NCBI GenBank assembly: GCA_016188005.1
Contig: JACPIQ010000075.1
Span: 1-64,000 of the forward strand
Reading direction: 5' to 3'
DNA: 64,000 nt
From: Candidatus Rokuibacteriota bacterium
GTDB taxonomy: Bacteria; Methylomirabilota; Methylomirabilia; Rokubacteriales; CSP1-6
The translations under genes were made by a program, and so were the position numbers. This document shows, piece after piece, positions 37,095 through 48,885 of the stretch. The notes beneath the pieces were generated by a model. That model saw only the letters and a list, made by a program, of their open reading frames with translations, searched no databases and had not been told where the DNA came from. Within the stretch, counting starts at the first letter, position 1; every line of letters starts with the position of its first letter.

Positions 37095-38218
37095 CCGAGA
37101 CGCTGCTGGCGCTGGCCGACGGGCGCCTCTTCCGGGGCGAGCCCTGCGGGGCCGTGGGGGAGGCCCACGGGGAAGTCGTGTTCAACACCGCGATGACGGG
37201 CTACCAGGAGATCATGACCGACCCCTCGTACCGGGGACAGCTCGTCTGCATGACCTATCCGCTCATCGGTAACTACGGCGTCAACCCGGAAGACGTCGAG
37301 TCCCGACGGCCATGGCTCGGCGGGCTCATCGTCAAGGAGGCCTGCCCCTACCCCTCCTCGTGGCGCGGGCGGATGTCGCTCGACGGCTACATGAAGGAGC
37401 ACGGGATCGTCGGCATCCAGGGCATCGACACCCGCGCGCTGACCCGCCACCTCCGCGACCGGGGCGCCCAGGAGGGCATCATCTCCTCCACGGAGGGCGA
37501 CCACGCCCGGCTGGTGGAGCGGGCGCGGGCGCTGCCGGGCCTGGTTGGCCGAGACCTCGTGCGGGAGGTGACGGCGGACACGCCCCGGGGCTGGGGAGAG
37601 GGGACCTGGGATCTCCGCCGCGGCTACGCGGAGCCGCCGGCGCCGCGCTTCCGCGTCGTCGCCTTCGACGCGGGCATCAAGAACAATATCCTGCGCCGGC
37701 TCGCCTCGCTCGGCTGCGCGCTCCAGGTGGTGCCGGCCGGGACCCCCGCCGAGCAGATCCTCGAGATGCGGCCCCACGGCCTCTTCCTCTCCAACGGCCC
37801 GGGCGACCCGGAGCCGGTGCAGTACCTGATCCGGACGGTGCGGAGCCTCTTCGGCCGGCTGCCGATCTTCGGCATCTGCCTCGGCCATCAGATCCTGGGG
37901 CTCGCCTTCGGCGGGACGACCTACAAGCTCAAGTTCGGTCATCACGGCGCCAACCACCCGGTGCAGAACCTGCTGACCGGCGGCGTCGAGATCACCTCCC
38001 AGAACCACGGCTTCGCGGTGGACCCGGGCTCGATCGCGCGCTTCGGGGTCGAGCCGACCCACGTGAGCCTGAACGACGGCACCTCCGAGGGGATGCGCCA
38101 CCGGGAGCTGCCCATCTTCTCCGTGCAGTACCACCCCGAGGCCTCCCCCGGTCCGCACGACGCCGACTACCTCTTCCGGGACTTCATTGCGCTGATGGCA
38201 GGCGAGCAAGGAGGCTGA
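37091..38218 (+). CDS. carA: Carbamoyl-phosphate synthase small subunit
   Basis: 375 residues. The N-terminal domain has VVFNTAMTGYQEIMTDPSY. The C-terminal class I glutaminase has the catalytic cysteine in FGICLGHQILGLA and histidine and glutamate in YHPEASPGPHD. It supplies ammonia from glutamine to CarB through the complex. It is separated from carB by a small unknown gene, which is unusual. Confidence 0.95.
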   Translation: MTETLLALADGRLFRGEPCGAVGEAHGEVVFNTAMTGYQEIMTDPSYRGQLVCMTYPLIGNYGVNPEDVESRRPWLGGLIVKEACPYPSSWRGRMSLDGYMKEHGIVGIQGIDTRALTRHLRDRGAQEGIISSTEGDHARLVERARALPGLVGRDLVREVTADTPRGWGEGTWDLRRGYAEPPAPRFRVVAFDAGIKNNILRRLASLGCALQVVPAGTPAEQILEMRPHGLFLSNGPGDPEPVQYLIRTVRSLFGRLPIFGICLGHQILGLAFGGTTYKLKFGHHGANHPVQNLLTGGVEITSQNHGFAVDPGSIARFGVEPTHVSLNDGTSEGMRHRELPIFSVQYHPEASPGPHDADYLFRDFIALMAGEQGG

Positions 38219-38225
38219 CCTCTCC

Positions 38226-38495
38226 ATGCCGAAGTATTTGATCTCGTACCGCAAGACCGAGGAGTCGGGACAGAAGCCCGAGTGGGCCAGCTTCACCACC
38301 GAGAGCGAGCTGTCGCTGGAGGCCCACGCCGTCAAGGAGCGCGTCGAGAAGCGCATGGGCGTGCTCGGCGAGAAGCTCTGGGGCAAGGGCGAGGTCGTGT
38401 GGGTGGGCTCGGGCCGCCTGGACGACGTGCTCTACAAGCGGGAGGAGGCCGCGCCGGAGGTCTCCATCATCTACGGGCTCGTCGTGGGCGGATAG
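38226..38495 (+). CDS. Conserved-looking small protein of unknown function inserted between carA and carB
   Basis: 89 residues, ATG 38226, 7 nt after carA and 6 nt before carB. Codon use and GC match the operon, and the frame has a typical soluble composition with no signal peptide or membrane helix. It has a predicted alpha/beta look: an N-terminal strand (KYLISYRK), a helix (LEAHAVKERVEKRMGVLG), then VVWVGSGRLDD and a C-terminal VSIIYGLVVGG strand. No family was recognised. The tight spacing suggests it is co-translated with the carbamoyl-phosphate synthase subunits. Confidence 0.75.
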   Translation: MPKYLISYRKTEESGQKPEWASFTTESELSLEAHAVKERVEKRMGVLGEKLWGKGEVVWVGSGRLDDVLYKREEAAPEVSIIYGLVVGG

Positions 38496-38501
38496 ACCGC
38501 C

Positions 38502-41700
<3,199 letters not shown>

Positions 41701-41714
<14 letters not shown>

Positions 41715-42423
41715 CCCCCGCGGCCGGCTCATCGTGGCCCTGGATGTGGACAGCCTCGACGCCGCCGGGAGGCTCATGGACCGGCTGGAGGGCCTCGTGC
41801 GGCGATTCAAGATCGGCTCCCAGCTCTTCACCGCCTGCGGTCCGGCGGCGGTGGAGGCCGTGCACAAGCGCGGCGCCGAGGTCTTCCTCGACCTCAAGTT
41901 CCACGACATCCCGAGCAGCGTGGCCGGGGCCGCGCGGGAGGCCGCGCGCCTGGGCGTCTTCATGTTCAACGTCCACGCCTCCGGAGGCCGCGCGATGATG
42001 CAGGCGGCGGCCGGCGCCGCGGCGGCGGCGACTCCGCCCGGGGCGCGGCGCCCGCTCGCGCTCGCCGTGACCGTGCTGACGAGCCTGGACCGGGCGGCGC
42101 TCCAGCGGGAGCTCCGGGTGGCCTCGTCGGTGGAGGGGCATGTGCTCCACCTGGCCGGCCTCGCCCGCGCCGCCGGACTCGACGGCTGCGTGGCCTCGCC
42201 CGGCGAGATCGCCCCGCTCAGGAACCACCTGGGCGCGGGCTGGGTGATCGTGACGCCAGGGGTGCGCCCGGCGGGCAGCGATCCGCACGATCAGTCGCGC
42301 GTGGCCACTCCCGCGGCGGCCGCCCGCGCTGGGGCCCACTACCTGATCGTTGGCCGGCCCATCACCGCTGCCCCCGACCCGGCCGCCGCCGCCCGCGCCA
42401 TCCTCCACGACATCTCCCCCTGA
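41701..42423 (+). CDS. pyrF: Orotidine 5'-phosphate decarboxylase
   Basis: 240 residues, ATG 41701 overlapping carB by 14 nt. The family motif is [17 protein letters not shown] (catalytic lysine and aspartate). An N-terminal IVALDVDS and C-terminal [21 protein letters not shown] with [11 protein letters not shown] complete the barrel. It catalyses the last step to UMP. The stop is 22 nt before the start of pyrE. Confidence 0.95.
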
Positions 42424-42445
42424 CCTTCACCCGCCCCGCCCTCCG

Positions 42446-43327
42446 ATGAGCGCCGCAGGCGCGAAGAGGCCCAACCGCAAAGCGAAATCCTCCACGTTCA
42501 AGCACCATGGTCAGAGCGCCGCAGGCGCGAAGAGGCCCAACCGCAAGGCGAAATCCTCCACGTTCAAGCGCCATGGTCAGAGCGCCGCAGGCGCGAAGAG
42601 GCCAAACCGCAAAGCGAAATCCTCCACGTTCAAGCACCATGGTCAGAGCGCCGCAGGCGCGAAGAGGCCAAACCGCAAAGCGAAATCCTCCACGTTCAAG
42701 CGCCATGGTCAGAGCGCCGCAGGCGCGACCCACGCGGCCCTGATCCGCCGGCTCTTCGAGATCGGGGCCCTGCGCTTCGGCGAGTTCACCCTCAAGTCCG
42801 GGATCACGTCGCCCTTCTACATCGACCTCCGCGTCGTCATCTCCCACCCCGACGTGCTGGCGCGGATCGGAGCGCTCATGGCGGAGGCCGTCTCGCGCTG
42901 CCGGGCCGACCGCATCGCCGGCATCCCCTACGCCGGGTTGCCGCTCGCCGTGGCCACGAGTCTGGCCGGCAATTTCCCGCTCATCTACCCGCGGCGGGAG
43001 GAGAAGGCCTACGGCACGAGGAAGCGGATCGAGGGGCTCCACGAGCCGGGCGAGCAGGTCGTCGTCATCGACGACATCGTCACCGATGGGGCGAGCAAGT
43101 TCGAGGCGATCCAGCCGCTGGAGGAGGCGGGGCTCGTGGTCAAGGACCTCGTGATCCTCATCGACCGCGAGCAGGGCGGCCGCGAGCGGCTGGCCGCCAG
43201 GGGCTACGCGCTCCACGCCGTGCTCACGATCTCCGAGTGCCTGGACGAGCTCACGCGGGCGGGGCTCCTCCCGGCCGGGCTTTCGCGGACGGCCCGGGAG
43301 TTCGTCCGCGCCACCCGGTTCGCCTGA
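42446..43327 (+). CDS. pyrE: Orotate phosphoribosyltransferase with four N-terminal 22-residue repeats
   Basis: 293 residues from ATG 42446. The first 88 residues after Met are four copies of a 22-residue unit ([18 protein letters not shown], then HHGQ or RHGQ), encoded by 66-bp tandem DNA repeats; a fifth partial copy leads into [20 protein letters not shown]. From there the enzyme is normal: [23 protein letters not shown], and the PRPP loop [13 protein letters not shown]. There is no ATG, GTG or TTG in frame between 42449 and the enzyme domain, so the repeats must be translated if a standard start is used. The extension is very basic (lysine/arginine-rich). Confidence 0.93.
   Translation: MSAAGAKRPNRKAKSSTFKHHGQSAAGAKRPNRKAKSSTFKRHGQSAAGAKRPNRKAKSSTFKHHGQSAAGAKRPNRKAKSSTFKRHGQSAAGATHAALIRRLFEIGALRFGEFTLKSGITSPFYIDLRVVISHPDVLARIGALMAEAVSRCRADRIAGIPYAGLPLAVATSLAGNFPLIYPRREEKAYGTRKRIEGLHEPGEQVVVIDDIVTDGASKFEAIQPLEEAGLVVKDLVILIDREQGGRERLAARGYALHAVLTISECLDELTRAGLLPAGLSRTAREFVRATRFA
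42449..42712 (+). repeat. 66-bp tandem repeat, four units, inside the pyrE coding sequence
   Basis: Units start at 42449, 42515, 42581 and 42647. Units 1 and 3 encode HHGQ and units 2 and 4 RHGQ, which suggests that a two-unit block was itself doubled. Few other differences exist, so expansion was recent. GC is visibly lower (near 58%) than the surrounding sequence. Confidence 0.92.
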
Positions 43328-43854
43328 TGCGCCGCTCGATGGACGAGGTGGGAGAAATCCTGGTGGACGAGGCCACCATCCGCCAGGAGGTGGCCCGGCT
43401 GGGCGCGGAGATCTCCAGCGACTACGCCGGCAGGCAGCCCCACCTCGTCGGCGTCCTCAAGGGAGCGGCCGTCTTCATCGCCGACCTCGCGCGCGCGCTC
43501 ACGGTGCCCGCTACCCTGGACTTCATCTCCATCGTGCCTTACGGCGAGGTCACCGCGTCCGGGGTCGTTCGCATCCGCAAGGACCTGGACGATCCGATCG
43601 AGGGCAAGGACGTCATCGTGGTGGAAGGCATCTGCGCCAGCGGGCTCTCTCTCGCTTACCTCCTGCGCAACTTCGAGACGCGCCACCCGGCCTCGCTCCG
43701 GGTCTGCGCGTTCGTCGCCAAGCGGCGGCCGCGCCCCCCGGACCTCGTGCTCGACTACGTCGGACGCGAGATCCCCGACGCCTTCGTGGTCGGCTACGGC
43801 CTCGACGCCCAGGAGCGCTACCGGCATCTGCCCTACATCGCCCGGCTGGGGTAG
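43327..43854 (+). CDS. Hypoxanthine-phosphoribosyltransferase-like protein with altered PRPP loop
   Basis: 175 residues, ATG 43327 overlapping the pyrE stop (TGATG). The fold pattern is that of HPRT: DYAGRQPHLVGVLKGAAVFI, VRIRKDLDDPIEGKDV, and the C-terminal DYVGREIPDAFVVGYGLD. The PRPP-binding loop, normally V-E-D-I-I-D-T/S-G-L, here reads VE100GICASGL. The second acidic residue is glycine, and the aspartate that acts as general base in the family is alanine. It may be inactive as a transferase and serve as a regulator; this is inferred from the motif only. It is the last gene of the pyr operon. Confidence 0.8.
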   Translation: MRRSMDEVGEILVDEATIRQEVARLGAEISSDYAGRQPHLVGVLKGAAVFIADLARALTVPATLDFISIVPYGEVTASGVVRIRKDLDDPIEGKDVIVVEGICASGLSLAYLLRNFETRHPASLRVCAFVAKRRPRPPDLVLDYVGREIPDAFVVGYGLDAQERYRHLPYIARLG

Positions 43855-43903
43855 CGCCCGGGCCTGCGGACGTCTCGCGCTCGCGGGCGCCAGGGCGCGC
43901 GCG

Positions 43904-44299
43904 TCAGTCGTGCCAGTGGCCCTCGAAGTGATGCTTGAGCTCGTGCAGCAGGGCGTAGGGATCCGGCGTGGAGACGACCACGTTCTCGCCGGGGAGGTAG
44001 CAGCCGTGGATGCGGCCGGTCGGCCGCCGCTCGAGCCCCATGGTCGACCGCAGACGACAGAGGAAGTCCACTTCCGGCTGAGGACGGATCAAGACCCTCA
44101 GGGGCCCGATCCGGTACAGGTCGCCCTTGAGCCCGGCGGCGGCCGGAGTGAGCTGCTCGTCAGGGGGGACGAGGAACTCGGTCCCGTGGCGCGGGTCAGG
44201 TCCCGTCGTGGCGCATCCCGCGACCACGAGAGCTGAAAGGGCGAGCAGCGCCGCCTGCCCCGCCCATCGCCTGCGCCCCACGTCGTCCCCCCTGGCCAT
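43904..44299 (-). CDS. Small lipoprotein with an HExxH metal-binding motif
   Basis: 131 residues, ATG 44299. The signal peptide ends in the lipobox VVAGC29, so the protein should be lipid-anchored. Near the C-terminus is H119-E-L-K-H-H, followed by further histidines at 128 and 130, a zinc-protease-like HExxH pattern. The protein is too short for a known peptidase domain. The conserved-looking middle has YRIGPLRVLIRP and GRIHGCYLP. No family was recognised. Confidence 0.65.
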   Translation of the reverse strand: MARGDDVGRRRWAGQAALLALSALVVAGCATTGPDPRHGTEFLVPPDEQLTPAAAGLKGDLYRIGPLRVLIRPQPEVDFLCRLRSTMGLERRPTGRIHGCYLPGENVVVSTPDPYALLHELKHHFEGHWHD

Positions 44300-44375
44300 C
44301 CGTCTGCGTCTCCCAAGGGGGTGGTAGCAATCGGGGTGCCGGGGACGTCCGAGAGGTGGTCGAGGAACAAACGTC

Positions 44376-44390
44376 CTCTCTATCAGAGAG
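44376..44390. promoter_or_regulatory. Perfect 15-bp palindrome CTCTCT-ATC-AGAGAG
   Basis: It lies in the 235-bp spacer between the lipoprotein gene and the response regulator gene (44300-44534), upstream of the lipoprotein start. It could be a regulator site. Nothing else was recognised in this spacer. Confidence 0.25.
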
Positions 44391-44534
44391 TTGCGATGCT
44401 GCTCTCGGGCTGAGGCAGGGGGACGGCTCGGGATTGATGCGACGCCCTCTGTCGGCGACGCCAGAGTCTGGCCAGCACGCTATGGTGTCCTTGCCAGAGC
44501 GGGCCGTGAGATCTGGAAGCGGGCGTCGGGCGGC

Positions 44535-45929
44535 CTACGACCCCTTGAAGTCGGCGCCCGCGATTCCATACCGCCGCATCTTGAGGTGCAGGGTCTTGTA
44601 GTCGGTTCTGAGGAGCCGGGCGGCCTCGCTCTTGTTCCCGCGGGTGCCCCCCAGCGCCAGGCGGATGGCCAGCTGCTCGGCCTCGGCGGCGCCCATGGCG
44701 CCGAGCTCTCTGAGCGAGCGGCCCCCGAGTCCGTCGGGGGAGGGGACCGCCCCGCCGCGTCCCCCCTCGGCCCCGCCGAGGCGCAGGTGCTCGGGCAGGA
44801 GCAGGCCGTTGCTCAGCAGCACGGCCTGGCGAATGGCGTTCCGGAGCTCGCGGGCGTTGCCCGGCCACGGGTGGCGCAGCAGGAGCTCGCTCGCGGCCTC
44901 CGAGATGCCGTGCACGGGCCGGCGCAGCTCCATGGATGCCTCGTCGAGAAAGCGCCGGGCGAGGAAAGCGATGTCCTCCCGGCGCTCGCGCAGCGGCGGC
45001 AGTGCGATCGTGAACTCGTTCAGTCGATAGAAGAGGTCCTGGCGGAACCGGCCCGCCCGCGCCTCGCGCTCCAGAGGGGCGTTGGAGGCGGCGAGGATCC
45101 TGGCGTCCACTGGAACCGGACGCGTGGCGCCGAGGGGTTGCACCTGCCGCTCCTGGACGGCTCGCAGGAGCTTGGCCTGGGTGGGCAGCGGCAGGTTGCC
45201 GATCTCGTCCAGGAACAGGCTCCCGCCCCCGGCAGCCTGGAAGTAGCCGTCCTTTCGCCTGTCGGCCCCGGTGAAGGCACCGCGCTCGTGGCCGAAGAGC
45301 TCTGATTCGATGAGCGTCTCGGGAACGGCCCCGCAGTCGAGGGCCACGAAGGGGCGCGTGCGGCGGGGGCTCTGCCCATGGATCGCCCGCGCGACCAGCT
45401 CCTTGCCCGTTCCGGTCTCGCCCAGGATGAGGACGCTGAAATTCGACTCGGCGACCTGCAGTACCCGACGTATGACGCCCGCGACAGCATCGCTCGGCCC
45501 CATCTGCCGGCGGAGCGCTCCCCCTGCTCCCACCTCGGCGCTCAGCTCCTGGACCCGCGCCAGCAGACCGGTGTGCTCCAGCGCTCGCTGAACGCGCAGG
45601 GCGAGGTCTTCGAGGTCGAAGGGCTTGACGAGGTAGTCGTAGGCCCCCAGGCGCATGGCCTGGACCGCGGTGGGGACGTCGGAGTGCGAGGTCAGGACGA
45701 TGATGCAGGCCTCGGGCGCGATGCGCCTGAGCTCCGGGAGCGCCTCCAGGCCGCCGAGCCTCGGCATGTTGAGGTCCAGCAGCGCCACGGGTGGACGGTC
45801 CAGCTGCATCCGCTCCAGCGCCACCTGGCCGTCCTCGGCGGTGACCACCTCGAAACCGCGGGTCTCGAAGAACTCGCCGAGGAGGGCGCGGACCTGGTAC
45901 TCGTCATCCACGATGAGGATCCTGGGCAT
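44535..45929 (-). CDS. Sigma-54-dependent response regulator (NtrC family)
   Basis: 464 residues from ATG 45929 (MPRILIVDDE); a GTG at 45965 would add 12 residues that do not fit the receiver fold. The receiver has D8/D9 and D52 (LLDLNMPRLGG). The AAA+ domain has GETGTGKE, GAFTGADR, and a Fis-type HTH at the end (GNKSEAARLLRTDYKTLHLKMRRYGI). No histidine kinase is next to it; the partner may be the NtrY-like kinase or lie outside. It stands between the ABC importer and the lipoprotein on the same strand. Confidence 0.9.
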   Translation of the reverse strand: MPRILIVDDEYQVRALLGEFFETRGFEVVTAEDGQVALERMQLDRPPVALLDLNMPRLGGLEALPELRRIAPEACIIVLTSHSDVPTAVQAMRLGAYDYLVKPFDLEDLALRVQRALEHTGLLARVQELSAEVGAGGALRRQMGPSDAVAGVIRRVLQVAESNFSVLILGETGTGKELVARAIHGQSPRRTRPFVALDCGAVPETLIESELFGHERGAFTGADRRKDGYFQAAGGGSLFLDEIGNLPLPTQAKLLRAVQERQVQPLGATRPVPVDARILAASNAPLEREARAGRFRQDLFYRLNEFTIALPPLRERREDIAFLARRFLDEASMELRRPVHGISEAASELLLRHPWPGNARELRNAIRQAVLLSNGLLLPEHLRLGGAEGGRGGAVPSPDGLGGRSLRELGAMGAAEAEQLAIRLALGGTRGNKSEAARLLRTDYKTLHLKMRRYGIAGADFKGS

Positions 45930-45969
45930 GCACACAGACTCGCACAGGAGGCCGGGCGGCGTCACGTTC

Positions 45970-46785
45970 TCAGCGCTTCTGGTATTCCGGCCGCCAGCGC
46001 AGGAGGCGGCTCTCCACCTGCTTGATGCCCAGCGCCATCACGATGCCGATGACGCCCAGCACCATGAGCGCCACCATCATGTCCGCGGCGTTCAGCGTGC
46101 CGAGGGACTGGATGATCAGGTAGCCGAGGCCGCCGCCGGACTCCCCCCCGATGAACTCCCCCACCACGACCCCGATGAGCGCGAAGGAGATGGACGGGGT
46201 CAGGGAGGCGAAGGTCCAGGCCAGCGCCGAGGGGACGATGACGGTCCGCATGATCTGCGCCTCGCTCGCCCCGAGGAAGCGTGCCGAGTGGATCAGGTCG
46301 GCGTCCACGCTGCGGGCACCCTGGAAGGTGTTGAAGAACACGATGAAGAAGACGATGGTCCAGGCCAGCACGATCTTCGCGAGGAGCCCGAAGCCGAAGA
46401 TCATGGTGATGAGGGGCACCAGCGCGATGCGCGGCAGCGAGTTGAACGCGATGATGTAGGGCTCGAAGATCCCGGCCAGGCGGTCATTCCGCCCCAGCAC
46501 GAGTCCCGCGACGAAGCCCGTGGAGATGCCCACGAGAAAGCCCCAGACGGTGGACTGCACGGTGGAGAGCGCCATGGCCCAGATGGTGAGCCGCACCTGG
46601 TCGGAGGACAGGTAGGCGAGGCGCCGGGCGATCGCCGACGGCCGGCTGATGAAGAACGGGTCGATCCAGTAGAGCCCCGGCGTCTTCGAGAGCGCCTTGA
46701 TGCCGGTGAGGTATTCCCAGGCGCCCAGGAAGGCCACGAGGAGAGCCAGGCGCCAGGCCAGCACGGTCCACCGGTCCCGGGTCAC
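45970..46785 (-). CDS. ABC transporter permease (nitrate/sulfonate/taurine type)
   Basis: 271 residues, about six membrane helices. The EAA loop reads GASEAQIMRTVIVPSALAW, with STVQSTVWGFLVGISTGFVAGLVLG earlier. This fits SsuC/TauC/NrtB-like permeases. Its start overlaps the end of the ATPase gene by 4 nt. With the two upstream genes it forms a complete importer. Confidence 0.9.
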   Translation of the reverse strand: MTRDRWTVLAWRLALLVAFLGAWEYLTGIKALSKTPGLYWIDPFFISRPSAIARRLAYLSSDQVRLTIWAMALSTVQSTVWGFLVGISTGFVAGLVLGRNDRLAGIFEPYIIAFNSLPRIALVPLITMIFGFGLLAKIVLAWTIVFFIVFFNTFQGARSVDADLIHSARFLGASEAQIMRTVIVPSALAWTFASLTPSISFALIGVVVGEFIGGESGGGLGYLIIQSLGTLNAADMMVALMVLGVIGIVMALGIKQVESRLLRWRPEYQKR

Positions 46786-47573
46786 GAGGCCCTCTCCTGC
46801 AGCTCCTCACCCAGGGCGTGCCAAATCTCGCCGTACTCCCGCAGGTACTCGTCGGTCTCCCGGAGCTTGATCACGTCGCGGGGACGTGGCAGTCGCACGT
46901 CGTAGATCAGCTTGATCCGCCCGGGCCGGCGCGTCATGACGACGACCCGGTCGGCCAGCGTGATGGCCTCCGAGAGGTCGTGCGTGACGAAGACGACGGT
47001 CTGGTGCCTGGCCTCCCAGAGCGCCAGCAGCTCGGCGTGCAGGGTGAGCTTGGTGTGGGTGTCCAGCGCGCCGAAGGGCTCGTCCATCAGGAGGATCTCG
47101 GGGTTGACGATCAGCGATCGCATCAGGGCCACCCGCTGCCGCATGCCGCCGGAGAGCGTGGCCGGGAAGGCGTCCTCGAAGCCCTGGAGGCCGGCCAGGG
47201 CGATGGCCTGGCGGACCCGGCGCGCGCGCTCGTCGGCCGCCACGCTCCGGTACTCGAGCCCGAGGGCGATGTTGCGCTCCACGCTGCGCCAGGGGAAGAC
47301 GGTGTCCTTCTGGAAGACGTAGCCCACCTGGGGCGCAGGGCGCCCGACCACGGGCTCGCCGTCCACCAGGATCTGACCTCCGGACGGCGCCACCAGGGCG
47401 CCGATCATGTTGAGGATGGTGGACTTGCCGCACCCGGAGGGGCCCACGATGGCGACGAACTCCTCGTCGCGGACATCGAAGGAGACGCGGTCCACCGCGG
47501 GGATCTGCCGAGGCCCCTGGACGAAGGTCTTCGAGAGGTCTTGGATCGCGATGCGGACGCGGGGTGCGGCCAC
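46782..47573 (-). CDS. ABC transporter ATP-binding protein (nitrate/sulfonate type)
   Basis: 263 residues from GTG 47573, 2 nt after the stop of the binding-protein gene; the longer upstream frame lies inside that gene. Walker A is GPSGCGKST (44-52), then Q-loop YVFQKDTVFPW, signature LSGGMRQRVALMR, Walker B ILLMDEPFGALD and the H-loop THDLSEA. It energises import through the membrane protein encoded next. Confidence 0.93.
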   Translation of the reverse strand: MAAPRVRIAIQDLSKTFVQGPRQIPAVDRVSFDVRDEEFVAIVGPSGCGKSTILNMIGALVAPSGGQILVDGEPVVGRPAPQVGYVFQKDTVFPWRSVERNIALGLEYRSVAADERARRVRQAIALAGLQGFEDAFPATLSGGMRQRVALMRSLIVNPEILLMDEPFGALDTHTKLTLHAELLALWEARHQTVVFVTHDLSEAITLADRVVVMTRRPGRIKLIYDVRLPRPRDVIKLRETDEYLREYGEIWHALGEELQERAS

Positions 47574-47575
47574 TC

Positions 47576-48670
47576 TCAGGACTTGTACTTCGCCTGCGCC
47601 TTCTTGACGAAGCTCATGTCCACCGCCCGGGTATAGGGGATGGGCTTGTCCAGCGCGGTGGGCACCCACACCTTGATGCCGCGCTCGTAGTCCTTCTCCT
47701 CGATCAGGAAGTCCCAGTCGAAGATGGTCTTGTAGTACCGGACCGACTCCAGCACCACCTCACGCTTGAAGGTGTCCATGTAGGGCCGGTGGAGCAGATC
47801 CACGATCTCGTCGTTCTTCGCCCTGTGGATCCACTGCTGCGCCCGATAGCAGGCGTTCACGTACGCCTGGACCAGGTCCGGGGACTTCTCGATGGTCTCC
47901 TTGAGGACGTATCCCACGGTGACGGGGATGGGGCCGCCGAAGACGCTGTTCCAGGACTTCTCGTCGGCGATGTCGTAGATGGGCCGGCCGAACCCTTCCT
48001 GGACGGCTGCCGCCTGCCACTCGGTCACGGCCATGATGGCGTCGAACTTGCCGGCCTTGAGCCCGCCCAGGATGGTGGTGGAGGCCCCGCCCCCCACCCA
48101 GTCGACGTGGTCGTTGACAGTCCTTCCGTCGGCGGCCTTCGTGTTCTTCAGCACGTAGACCCCGTAGACGTAGGTGCCGGAGCCGATGGCGGTGGCCGCG
48201 ATGACGGCCTTGCGGCCCACGAGCTTCTGGTCCGCGAGGGACTCGACGCTCTTGACGCCGCGGTCGAAGAGCTCCTTGCGGACCACGATGTTGGCGTAGG
48301 AACAACGGGTGTCGGTGGCGAAGATCATGAGGGCGTCCTTGCCCTTCTCGCTGATCTTGAGCGGGTGGTTCGAGTCGCCCAGGGCGAACAGCACCTGGCC
48401 GGCGGCCAGGGCCTGGACGACCTTGGCGCCGCCGCCCGGGACGACGAAGTCGGGCGTCCTCACGCCCTCCTCCTCGAAGAACTTCTTCTGCGCGGCCACG
48501 AGATGCTGGCCGTACACGAAGGTCGACACGCTGTGAGAGGCCGTGATGGGCTTGAGAGCCTGGGCCCGACCGGCGACCGGCAGGCCGCCCACCGTGAGAG
48601 CGGCGCCAGCCAGGCTGGCGGCTTCGAGGAAGTGACGGCGCGTGAGGTTCCGGGGGTCCGTCGTGCTCAT
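47576..48670 (-). CDS. ABC transporter substrate-binding protein, NMT1/SsuA-like, Tat-exported
   Basis: 364 residues, ATG 48670. A twin-arginine signal (LTRRHFLEAASLAGAAL) with a cleavage region at GRAQA marks Tat export. The mature protein has the NMT1/thiazole-precursor-like pattern FFEEEGVRTPDFV, GGGAKVVQALAAGQVLFA and KAVIAATAIGSGTYVYG. The family binds sulfonates, nitrate, pyrimidine precursors or aromatic acids; the ligand cannot be told. It is the first gene of the importer operon. Confidence 0.88.
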   Translation of the reverse strand: MSTTDPRNLTRRHFLEAASLAGAALTVGGLPVAGRAQALKPITASHSVSTFVYGQHLVAAQKKFFEEEGVRTPDFVVPGGGAKVVQALAAGQVLFALGDSNHPLKISEKGKDALMIFATDTRCSYANIVVRKELFDRGVKSVESLADQKLVGRKAVIAATAIGSGTYVYGVYVLKNTKAADGRTVNDHVDWVGGGASTTILGGLKAGKFDAIMAVTEWQAAAVQEGFGRPIYDIADEKSWNSVFGGPIPVTVGYVLKETIEKSPDLVQAYVNACYRAQQWIHRAKNDEIVDLLHRPYMDTFKREVVLESVRYYKTIFDWDFLIEEKDYERGIKVWVPTALDKPIPYTRAVDMSFVKKAQAKYKS

Positions 48671-48803
48671 CGTCTCTCTCCGGGTTGGCCGCCGGGAATC
48701 GGGACACCCCCGGCGGTGGGTGGTTGCTCGACGATCTACCGCGTCCCGCCCGAACTCTACACGCCGGCGGCGGCGCTGTCAACGGCGGAAACGCTCGAAC
48801 GCA

Positions 48804-48832
48804 TTGACAGAAAAGGTCTTTTGGGCTACCCT
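48804..48832 (+). promoter_or_regulatory. Promoter of the yicC-gmk-rpoZ-coaBC operon
   Basis: TTGACA at 48804-48809 and TACCCT at 48827-48832 are 17 bp apart, followed by the yicC ATG at 48886. The rest of spacer 48671-48885, between the divergent ABC operon and yicC, shows no gene. Confidence 0.6.
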
Positions 48833-48885
48833 CCATCAATGGCAGCGCCCGACTTGCTTCCCACTCCGGACGCCCAGAGGCCATC

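Noticed and set aside
42446-42727. CRISPR array
   Set aside because: Units are continuous 66-bp tandem repeats without variable spacers, and no cas genes are present.
42507-42743. Alternative proteins encoded by the pyrE repeats in other frames (ATG in CACCATGGTC)
   Set aside because: They are shadows created by the periodic DNA; no separate ribosome binding site or homology is visible, and only the pyrE frame joins a real domain.
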